Source of the DNA: JBNJGT01 sp051819765
Lineage (GTDB): Archaea > Nanobdellota > Nanobdellia > Woesearchaeales > JACJVW01
Reading direction: 5' to 3'
DNA length: 13,188 nucleotides
NCBI GenBank assembly: GCA_051819765.1
Contig: JBNJGT010000043.1
Location: 1-13,188, forward strand
Shown in pieces: positions 1 through 4,877 of the stretch; the first letter of the stretch is position 1, and every line of letters begins with the position of its first letter. The notes under the pieces were generated by a model. It worked only from the letters and a program-made list of their open reading frames with translations, was not told the origin of the DNA and did not search any database. The translations under genes and the position numbers were made by a program.

Positions 1-55
1 CTAACCGTAATCCGATCAGGGAACTGAAGACCTCAAGGGAAACTTTTTGTACCAT
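1..55 (-). CDS. 5' end of a divergent hypothetical gene (partial, runs off the left edge)
   Basis: An ATG at 55-53 on the minus strand opens a frame that stays open to the window edge; its 18 residues are MVQKVSLEVFSSLIGLRL. Too little is visible to name a product. The start is supported by a TATA-like box (TATATAA, 78-84) centred about 26 nt upstream, which would put transcription initiation at or next to the ATG and give a leaderless mRNA. The same geometry is seen before 1816 and 8901. The gene is divergent from the phosphatase at 128. I see no SD. The open frame is short enough to occur by chance, so the call rests mainly on the promoter spacing. Confidence 0.42.
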   Translation of the reverse strand, partial: MVQKVSLEVFSSLIGLRL

Positions 56-77
56 ATCTATGGCATGGATTAGAACC

Positions 78-107
78 TATATAAGATTTTGCAAAATTTA
101 AAATAAA
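78..107. promoter_or_regulatory. Divergent TATA-like boxes for the genes at 55 (-) and 128 (+)
   Basis: Two A/T boxes lie in this 72-base divergent gap. TATATAA (78-84) sits about 26 nt before the minus-strand ATG at 55. TTTAAAATAAA (97-107) sits about 26 nt before the plus-strand ATG at 128. Each spacing matches an archaeal TATA element feeding a leaderless or near-leaderless transcript. The assignment is from spacing only. Confidence 0.5.
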
Positions 108-127
108 GGCACTCATTCTATCACAGG

Positions 128-895
128 ATGGAACTCCTCAAATCAGCGGCTAAAATCGCACAGATGGGTGGACAATATCTTTTGGCTAACTTCGGGAACG
201 ATCCGGAACTTCTTTCCAAGCGAGGGCTTTCAAAAGAGGTCACGACGAAGTATGACAAGGAGTGCGACCGTATCCTTATTGATGAAGTCGTCCGGCGGTA
301 TCCCTCGCATAATCTGTTGACAGAAGAGAGTGGTCATATCACACACAAAAGCGAGTATACCTGGGTCATCGATTCCCTTGATGGGACAGGCAACTTTGCG
401 GCGGGCAACCCATTCTTTTCAGTCTCTATCGGAATCCTTAAGGGAAATACGCCTATCGCCGGTGTTGTATATGCACCATTCCTTGATGAGCTTTACTTGG
501 TGCAAAAGGATCATGGGGCCACCCTCAATGGGAAGCAGATTCGTGTCTCAGATATCGCGTCCCTGGACCAAGCATATATCGTTGCGTGTGAGGGGGGCTC
601 AAAGGATAATACGCGCATGACGAATCTTTTTACCAGCATTTACCCGCAGGTAAAGGATATGCGAAAGATCGGGTCTGCGGCGCTGGAGTGCGGGCTTGTG
701 GCGTCGGGCAGAGCGGATGGATATACGACTTTAGCTATCCATCCCTGGGATGTTGCGGCAGGAGTGTTGCTTGTGCAAGAGGCAGGTGGTGAAGTCACTG
801 ATTTTGATGGTGTGCCGTGGCAACCCACACAAATGGATCTTTTGGCAAGCAATGGAAGAATCCATGAGATCCTGCGCGGATTAACCAGCAACTAA
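128..895 (+). CDS. Inositol monophosphatase family phosphatase
   Basis: A 255-residue protein of the Mg2+-dependent IMPase/FBPase superfamily, of typical family length. The metal-binding motifs are all present: TEESG at 65-69, WVIDSLDGTGNF at 79-90 (Asp82 and Asp85 as metal ligands, Ser replacing the usual Pro in DPxDGT) and HPWDVAAG with Asp208, followed by the EAGG motif. Archaeal members hydrolyse inositol-1-phosphate and often fructose-1,6-bisphosphate; other relatives act on histidinol phosphate or PAP, and the sequence alone does not choose between these. It is a soluble cytoplasmic enzyme. The start follows an A/T box by about 26 nt and has no SD, so the mRNA is probably leaderless. 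Its 3' end overlaps the convergent pilin-like gene by 15 bases (881-895). I see no functional link to the neighbouring filament genes. Confidence 0.93.
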   Translation: MELLKSAAKIAQMGGQYLLANFGNDPELLSKRGLSKEVTTKYDKECDRILIDEVVRRYPSHNLLTEESGHITHKSEYTWVIDSLDGTGNFAAGNPFFSVSIGILKGNTPIAGVVYAPFLDELYLVQKDHGATLNGKQIRVSDIASLDQAYIVACEGGSKDNTRMTNLFTSIYPQVKDMRKIGSAALECGLVASGRADGYTTLAIHPWDVAAGVLLVQEAGGEVTDFDGVPWQPTQMDLLASNGRIHEILRGLTSN

Positions 896-1276
896 TTCCA
901 CTGCATCTTTTCCGGAAAAGATGAAGAAGATAGTTTTGCCGGCATTATATCCAGACACATTCAATGTGCTTGCGTTATAGCCAAGGTTTGACCATTGAGT
1001 CTCTACATCTCCTTTCGCTGGTGTGGTGTCACTATCAAGCACAACAGCCATGCATGACGTACGGATAGCTTCTCGTTTTGTATAGCAATTCTCCAGCAGA
1101 TAGGACATCTCACGAGCGGTAATGCTCTCCATATGAAGCATCGTATCCTCATCTGCGCCAAACTGCTCAAGTTGCTCCTGGGAGGATGTGAGTACTCCCC
1201 GTGAAAATGCAAGGAACGACATACCAACGATTAGTGCAACCAGCAGTACCAGAATTATCCGTATCGGCAGTTCCAT
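881..1276 (-). CDS. Pilin-like membrane-anchored protein, second of a tandem pair
   Basis: A 131-residue protein beginning MELPIRIILVLLVALIVG: one hydrophobic helix at about 5-25, then a polar domain predicted outside the membrane. The helix starts almost at the initiator Met, so there is no class III leader and no K/R-G cleavage site. Cys64 and Cys75 could form a disulfide. It is a paralog of the gene just upstream (1278-1679): the L-x-QFG motif falls at residues 36-40 in both, both have a Cys pair at about 65 and 75-79, and both carry TLxVSG near residue 105-111. The upstream stop and this ATG are separated by one base, with no clear SD, suggesting translational coupling. The role is inferred as a minor pilin or pseudopilin of the type IV filament-like machinery encoded further along; this is not proven by sequence alone. 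Confidence 0.78.
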   Translation of the reverse strand: MELPIRIILVLLVALIVGMSFLAFSRGVLTSSQEQLEQFGADEDTMLHMESITAREMSYLLENCYTKREAIRTSCMAVVLDSDTTPAKGDVETQWSNLGYNASTLNVSGYNAGKTIFFIFSGKDAVELVAG

Positions 1277-1277
1277 T

Positions 1278-1679
1278 TTAGCTACAAGTGATGATTATAT
1301 TTTTTGGGATCTGATATTCAATTATCATGGATTTTCCTGAAGTACACCCTGAGACGTCTAGTGTGGCATAGTCTTCGATTGCGTCCCAGGAATCTTCGAT
1401 ATCTGTGTCAGTAGGGACGGGTTCCTGAAGATGGATTGCATAGCACATGCTATCGGTCACTTCATTCTTTTTTGCTTGATAGCATTTCTGACCGAGCTTT
1501 GCGACCTGATTCGCATTCAATGCGTATGTCTCCTGGATGTTTTGGGAAATCTCAAGATCTCCAAATTGCTGGAGATCACCCTCTAGTTCATTCAGTTGGG
1601 TGGATGCGAAACTAATCACAACCAGAACCACTACCAGGCCGATGAACAAAATCATGACTATGCGTAATGCAAATTGAAT
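1278..1679 (-). CDS. Pilin-like membrane-anchored protein, first of a tandem pair; apparent ATT start
   Basis: A single N-terminal membrane helix (residues about 4-25) and a roughly 105-residue polar domain with Cys66, 79, 112 and 132. The first ATG (1655-1653) would begin inside the membrane helix and drop eight residues. Reading from ATT at 1679-1677 gives IQFALRIVMILFIG, which aligns without a gap to MELPIRIILVLLVA of the paralog at 881-1276 and stays gapless through the shared QFG at residues 38-40. GAGGG (1690-1686) lies six bases before this ATT, and an in-frame TGA (1691-1689) closes the frame. There is no in-frame ATG, GTG or TTG between that stop and the ATG at 1655. With the ATT start the protein has 133 residues against 131 for its paralog. 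Like the paralog it has no prepilin leader and is inferred to be a pseudopilin-type subunit. A sequencing error turning ATG into ATT is the main alternative. Confidence 0.75.
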   Translation of the reverse strand: MQFALRIVMILFIGLVVVLVVISFASTQLNELEGDLQQFGDLEISQNIQETYALNANQVAKLGQKCYQAKKNEVTDSMCYAIHLQEPVPTDTDIEDSWDAIEDYATLDVSGCTSGKSMIIEYQIPKNIIITCS

Positions 1680-1685
1680 AATTAT

Positions 1686-1690
1686 CCCTC
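1686..1690 (-). promoter_or_regulatory. Ribosome binding site supporting the ATT start
   Basis: GAGGG on the minus strand ends six bases before ATT at 1679-1677. The next possible start, ATG at 1655, would be 30 bases away, far too distant to use this site. The SD overlaps the in-frame TGA at 1691-1689. Confidence 0.55.
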
Positions 1691-1700
1691 AGTGTGCCCT

Positions 1701-1739
1701 CAACAATTTAGGTTTAAAAACTTATCGGTGCTCTTTAAA
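1701..1739 (-). promoter_or_regulatory. Candidate promoter of the tandem pilin-like operon
   Basis: On the minus strand there are two TTTAAA boxes (1739-1734 and 1718-1713) and a weaker TAAATT (about 1709-1704). The first would start transcription near 1710 and give a leader of about 30 nt that includes the SD. The second would start it near 1689, at the SD itself. The sequence does not say which is used. Confidence 0.4.
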
Positions 1740-1785
1740 AGCCAATATCAGAATAATCGCTTCGCTTGTACTGCCTTACAAAAAC

Positions 1786-1793
1786 TTTTTTAA
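1786..1793 (+). promoter_or_regulatory. TATA-like box for the gene at 1816
   Basis: TTTTTAAG centred near 1790 lies about 26 nt before ATG 1816, which would make the transcript leaderless. No convincing SD precedes this ATG. Confidence 0.45.
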
Positions 1794-1815
1794 GCCAAAA
1801 GGGTAACTGATTTCC

Positions 1816-2106
1816 ATGCGACGCATCCTTCACCTAGCAATTGGCATACTGGTGCTCATCGGCACAATTTCATTGTCATCATTTGAATATCATGGACTCG
1901 AATGGGAACTATTTACAACCCCTGCTGGATTCATATACGCTGCAACCACGCAAGGGACCCAACTGAATCAATGGTGGGCCTATATCTTTAACCACCCCGG
2001 GTATGGATATGAGCCTAAGACCCACGAGACAATCATTGCATCATGCATCGCAGCGCTTGGACTAGGGCATTTGATATACCAGAGGAAAGAATGCTATTCT
2101 TCATAA
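1816..2106 (+). CDS. Small membrane protein of unknown function
   Basis: I do not recognise this 96-residue protein. It starts MRRILHLAIGILVLIG, a basic N-terminus followed by a hydrophobic helix at about 5-22. A hydrophilic, aromatic-rich middle (Trp at 30, 53 and 54, several Tyr) follows, then a second hydrophobic stretch at about 72-88 and a short polar tail. This fits a two-pass protein with an external loop. It is the first gene of a three-gene unit: its end overlaps the next gene by 16 bases (2091-2106), and that gene encodes another small membrane protein. The start is chosen by the upstream TATA-like box spacing; no SD is evident. A membrane partner of the beta-helix protein two genes on is possible, but only by position. 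Confidence 0.72.
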   Translation: MRRILHLAIGILVLIGTISLSSFEYHGLEWELFTTPAGFIYAATTQGTQLNQWWAYIFNHPGYGYEPKTHETIIASCIAALGLGHLIYQRKECYSS

Positions 2107-2429
2107 AATTCGTGGTCTCAACACTGATGGAAGGGTTCATCGTAAAACTCTTCTTCAAAAAAATGTCAACCTACCGCATTTTCCTCATTGTTTTTGGTCT
2201 CAATGCGCTCACCCAACCGATCTTTGCCTTCATATTTCATCAATTAGTCTATCCGAACCTGATTTACTACATAATCCTCTCAGAGATGCTGATCATGCTT
2301 ACTGAAAGCATACTCTTCATGTATGCTGCACAAGCGCAATGGAAACCATCTTTACTGGCACTCATAAGCGCGAATCTTGCATCCTGGCAACTGACACCAC
2401 TACTGATAGCCATATTGCATCTGAGGTGA
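2091..2429 (+). CDS. Small multi-pass membrane protein of unknown function
   Basis: A 112-residue, very hydrophobic protein with about four membrane spans (roughly 3-21, 28-50, 55-77 and 83-108). The acidic residues in E-M-L-I-M-L-T-E-S and the Asn in ALISANLAS lie within or at the edge of helices, which suggests a functional rather than purely structural membrane core. I chose ATG 2091 because GAGGAAAG (2082-2089) lies just before it. An in-frame ATG at 2043 would add 16 polar residues and deepen the overlap with the upstream gene. The gene overlaps its upstream neighbour by 16 bases, and its TGA (2427-2429) is part of the SD of the next gene, so all three are probably co-translated. I do not recognise the family. 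Confidence 0.75.
   Translation: MLFFIKFVVSTLMEGFIVKLFFKKMSTYRIFLIVFGLNALTQPIFAFIFHQLVYPNLIYYIILSEMLIMLTESILFMYAAQAQWKPSLLALISANLASWQLTPLLIAILHLR
2423..2429 (+). promoter_or_regulatory. Strong ribosome binding site that points to an ATC start
   Basis: GAGGTGA is a seven-base match to the archaeal SD consensus. It is followed by a four-base spacer and then ATC at 2434-2436. The same four-base spacing from GGTGA to the start codon occurs before ATG 4039 (-) and ATG 13068 (-). The nearest canonical in-frame start, GTG 2461, is 31 bases away. Confidence 0.7.
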
Positions 2430-2433
2430 GAAC

Positions 2434-3612
2434 ATCAAAAAGATCTACCTATTACTCATTGTGCTCATCATCCCCTTGATTCATGCAGAGTGCGGGACAA
2501 CAGCGTGCAGTTGTGGTGATAGCCTTAACCACAGTAGGAACCTGGATTCCTCAGACGACTTAACAGGCTGTTATAGGGGATTACAAATAGAGCAGGATAA
2601 CATAGTTCTGGATTGTAAAGGACAGGGCATAACAACCCACAACTCACGAAACCAAGGCATACACATAAACGCCCACAATGTGACCATAAAGAACTGTAAT
2701 ATAAAAGGATTCTATTTTGGCATTTCAACTGACAATTCATCCGGGCTGGAATTGATCAATAACACAATCACTCGAGCTTATGCTTCCGGTATATACCTGA
2801 AAGAAACTCACCAGAGCACAATAAGAAAGAACCATGCGGGCCATAACTATCATGGGATCTTCCTGGAAAACGCGACAAATAACACTATCGCTTACAACAC
2901 AGCAACTTTCAACGAGATAAACGGGATCCAGTTATCGACTGGTACAATGGATAATACGGTAGTTGATAATAATTGCACTCATAATGGAGGCCACGGTATC
3001 GCGCCAATAACCTGCAACAATGAGGTAAGCCGGTCGAATCTTGCAGGTGAGGGTGGTCCTGTGCTCTTTTGGGCCAATGAAAAGGGAATTAGGGTTGTGG
3101 CAGAGGATTCTGCTGAAATCATCTTCTGCAATGTGACCGAAAGCATAATAGAGGATGTAAACATCAGCAATGGTAAGCGAAAGACAGATGGGATCATATT
3201 CGTAGACTCGCATGAAAATATTGTCAGGGACTCTCATTTTTCGAGTGTGAGAACTGGCATTTATTTCATCAACTCAAGCCGGAATCAGATCCTAAGCAAT
3301 GATTTTGTGAATAGCGATTATGGTGTGCGGTTTGTCTGGAATGCAACACAGAATATGGTACGAAAGAATTCCTTTGTGGATAATGAGCGCCATTTCTATT
3401 CAGAGACTCCGGAGAATTCATTTGAGCAAAACAGGGTGAATGGCGAGATCATATCATTTGAATATGAACCAACAGCCACGTTGCTTCAAAAAGATGAGGA
3501 CCTTCTCTTCCAGAACATAGAGATAAAATCCACCTCGAATCCATTTGCTCTTCTGCTTTTACCCTTGGTGATGATCATTATTGCGGTTATCATCCACAGG
3601 CTAACTAAGTGA
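2434..3612 (+). CDS. NosD-like right-handed beta-helix surface protein; apparent ATC start
   Basis: Exported parallel beta-helix (NosD/CASH-type) protein. From ATC 2434 it has 392 residues and begins with a textbook signal peptide, [I/M]KKIYLLLIVLIIPLIHA, with cleavage expected after Ala18. Starting at GTG 2461 would remove the lysines and half of the hydrophobic core. After a Cys-rich cap with a DLxxC element come about ten degenerate turns of roughly 22 residues with repeated GI and NxI/NxV patterns (GIHINAHNVTIKNC, GISTDNSSGLELINN, GIYLKE, GIFLENATNNTI, GIYFINSSRNQI). A C-terminal membrane helix lies at about 371-387, followed by HRLTK. Several N-glycosylation sequons are present. Such proteins in archaea are usually surface or glycan-associated; true NosD works in copper delivery to N2O reductase, but no nos genes are nearby. 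The stop overlaps the convergent pilin-like gene by eight bases. The family call is secure; the substrate is unknown. Confidence 0.85.
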   Translation: MKKIYLLLIVLIIPLIHAECGTTACSCGDSLNHSRNLDSSDDLTGCYRGLQIEQDNIVLDCKGQGITTHNSRNQGIHINAHNVTIKNCNIKGFYFGISTDNSSGLELINNTITRAYASGIYLKETHQSTIRKNHAGHNYHGIFLENATNNTIAYNTATFNEINGIQLSTGTMDNTVVDNNCTHNGGHGIAPITCNNEVSRSNLAGEGGPVLFWANEKGIRVVAEDSAEIIFCNVTESIIEDVNISNGKRKTDGIIFVDSHENIVRDSHFSSVRTGIYFINSSRNQILSNDFVNSDYGVRFVWNATQNMVRKNSFVDNERHFYSETPENSFEQNRVNGEIISFEYEPTATLLQKDEDLLFQNIEIKSTSNPFALLLLPLVMIIIAVIIHRLTK

Positions 3613-4039
3613 CAACGACCTGATTGTTGGCAACATCACAGTTGAGGCGTATAACGTTTGGTAGATTTATGGTTGAAGGGACCTTTACATCATCTTCCAC
3701 CCCACAATCGTGGGAACCTGATTGGAGACTTTTGCACATGTGTATCTCTTTTATCCGATCGAAGATGTAGTCTTTTGAGAGTTGGTTACCGGTTGTCTCG
3801 TTGAAGACATAGTAACTGACATTCCCTGCAACCTTACAATGTCCGGTGTCTTCCCAGAAAAGAAGGAGTCGGTTGATGAACGTCTTTTTGTTGACTTTCT
3901 CGAATTCTATCTTTCTGTCGTCAAACAATCCGATCTTATCGCGCAACATGCCATAATCCATTGTCTTGACAAAGGTGAAGATCATCGCACCCACAATCAA
4001 AGCGATGGCTGTGTATATCATGATCTCAATAATCTGCAT
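3605..4039 (-). CDS. Pilin-like membrane-anchored protein with a Glu5-type N-terminus
   Basis: A 144-residue protein beginning MQIIEIMIYTAIALIVGAMI. The first nine residues resemble the mature N-terminus of type IV pilins (FTLIELMIV), including Glu at position 5, but here the initiator Met occupies position 1, so there is no prepilin leader. No in-frame start exists upstream before the TGA at 4060-4058. One membrane helix (about 4-24) is followed by a polar domain with four cysteines (68, 102, 112, 134) and two sequons. GGTGA (4048-4044) lies four bases before the ATG. It is the second gene of a minus-strand pair, 18 bases after the coiled-coil gene, and divergent from the ATPase and platform genes. 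It is probably a pilin or pseudopilin of that machine. The glycine before position 1 is absent, so a standard prepilin peptidase would have no site. Confidence 0.8.
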   Translation of the reverse strand: MQIIEIMIYTAIALIVGAMIFTFVKTMDYGMLRDKIGLFDDRKIEFEKVNKKTFINRLLLFWEDTGHCKVAGNVSYYVFNETTGNQLSKDYIFDRIKEIHMCKSLQSGSHDCGVEDDVKVPSTINLPNVIRLNCDVANNQVVVT

Positions 4040-4043
4040 GGTG

Positions 4044-4048
4044 TCACC
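4044..4048 (-). promoter_or_regulatory. Ribosome binding site of the Glu5-type pilin-like gene
   Basis: GGTGA on the minus strand followed by the four-base spacer CACC and ATG 4039. It fixes the start and excludes an upstream leader peptide. Confidence 0.7.
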
Positions 4049-4057
4049 GACTAAGAA

Positions 4058-4765
4058 TCATTTCTTCTTTGTCTTGCCTGTATCGTTTGGCTGTTGATTG
4101 TTGTTTTTCTGTTGATTCACCAGCCGATAGTTGATCTCCAATAACTGCCATAACAATTTGAGAGTCTGTTCAAACTTGTCTCCCAGTTTTTCCTTAATAT
4201 CAGTGAGGTCCTTTGTGAAGGAAGGGGGTACGGATCCTTTTTTGGAAGAACTCATGGATTCCATGCTCTTTAGCACCGAGTTGAATTCCTTTTGGAGACC
4301 AGTAACCTGTTCCTTTATCTCAAGGGTGGTAGCATTGTTCTTGTCAGCCTTTTGACTCAGTGTTTGGACACTCTTTTTCATGTTCTCCTCAAAGGTTGAG
4401 ATGCGTGCATCAAAGGCTTTCTTGAGCTTTTCAGAATCTTTTTCTGCCTGATCTTTCATATCTTTTCGCAACTTTTCATTTGATTGTTGAATCAGGTTCG
4501 CAAGGATCTGGAATTTATTTTGTGAATAACTGATCTGCTGGGTGACGTTATCCATACCGCTCTTGAAGATATTTGCGAGGTTGTTGAGTTTCTTGTCAAT
4601 CTCGTCAAGTCCATCTGTATTTGATGGACCGCTGCTTGTTCCTGAAGGGCTTGACATGGCTAACTTTTGGTTGATCACTTCCAAGTTAGTTGACATTATC
4701 TTGATGGTATCCTCAAGATTTTCATTCTTGTCCTTTTTTGAGTCAAACATTGACATACTATGCAT
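4058..4765 (-). CDS. Soluble coiled-coil protein associated with the filament/secretion genes
   Basis: A 235-residue, highly charged protein with no signal peptide and no membrane span. A heptad-like pattern runs at about 14-38 and, after a Ser/Gly/Pro break (SSPSGTSSGPS), at about 52-165. A second break (about 170-183) leads to a short predicted helix with the hydrophobic stretch LLWQLLEINYRLV, then an Asn/Gln-rich tail ending KTKKK. It shares an operon with the pilin-like gene 18 bases downstream and is divergent from the assembly ATPase. Cytoplasmic coiled-coil proteins FlaC/D/E accompany the archaellum motor, so a similar scaffold or adaptor role is a fair inference, but I see none of the conserved FlaCE features. 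ATGs at residues 1, 4 and 6 (4765, 4756, 4750) are all possible. The TTTAAA box at 4787-4782 would start transcription near 4758, which favours residue 4 or 6; an upstream AATAAAG box favours residue 1. Confidence 0.8.
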   Translation of the reverse strand: MHSMSMFDSKKDKNENLEDTIKIMSTNLEVINQKLAMSSPSGTSSGPSNTDGLDEIDKKLNNLANIFKSGMDNVTQQISYSQNKFQILANLIQQSNEKLRKDMKDQAEKDSEKLKKAFDARISTFEENMKKSVQTLSQKADKNNATTLEIKEQVTGLQKEFNSVLKSMESMSSSKKGSVPPSFTKDLTDIKEKLGDKFEQTLKLLWQLLEINYRLVNQQKNNNQQPNDTGKTKKK

Positions 4766-4781
4766 TCTATGTGATTGGCCG

Positions 4782-4838
4782 TTTAAAAGCTTTATTCACT
4801 ATGAGGGGGTAGTGTTTCTGAAAATCGAAACATTTATA
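4782..4838. promoter_or_regulatory. Divergent promoter between the coiled-coil/pilin and ATPase/platform operons
   Basis: On the minus strand, TTTAAA (4787-4782) lies about 26 nt before 4758. On the plus strand, CGAAACATTTATA (4826-4838) is a BRE-plus-TATA-like element that would start transcription near 4861, leaving a leader of about 17 nt with an SD. It resembles CGAAAAACATTTAAA before the pilin-like gene at 8901, hinting at shared control of the plus-strand filament genes. Confidence 0.55.
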
Positions 4839-4866
4839 GGCTAGGTTGCCCGAAACAGCGGTAAAA

Positions 4867-4875
4867 GGGGAGTGA
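4867..4875 (+). promoter_or_regulatory. Ribosome binding site deciding the ATPase start
   Basis: GGGGAGTGA precedes ATG 4878. The alternative GTG start at 4872 lies inside this SD, so ATG 4878 is the more likely start. Confidence 0.6.
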
Positions 4876-4877
4876 AA

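Noticed and set aside
2043..2090. Longer start (ATG 2043) for the 112-residue membrane protein
   Set aside because: It adds 16 polar residues out of keeping with the protein and deepens the overlap with the upstream gene; GAGGAAAG directly precedes ATG 2091.
2461..2463. GTG as start of the beta-helix protein
   Set aside because: It would leave a signal peptide without basic residues and with half the hydrophobic core, and the SD at 2423-2429 is 31 bases away.
4872..4874. GTG as start of the ATPase
   Set aside because: The GTG lies within the GGGGAGTGA ribosome binding site; ATG 4878 is correctly placed after it.
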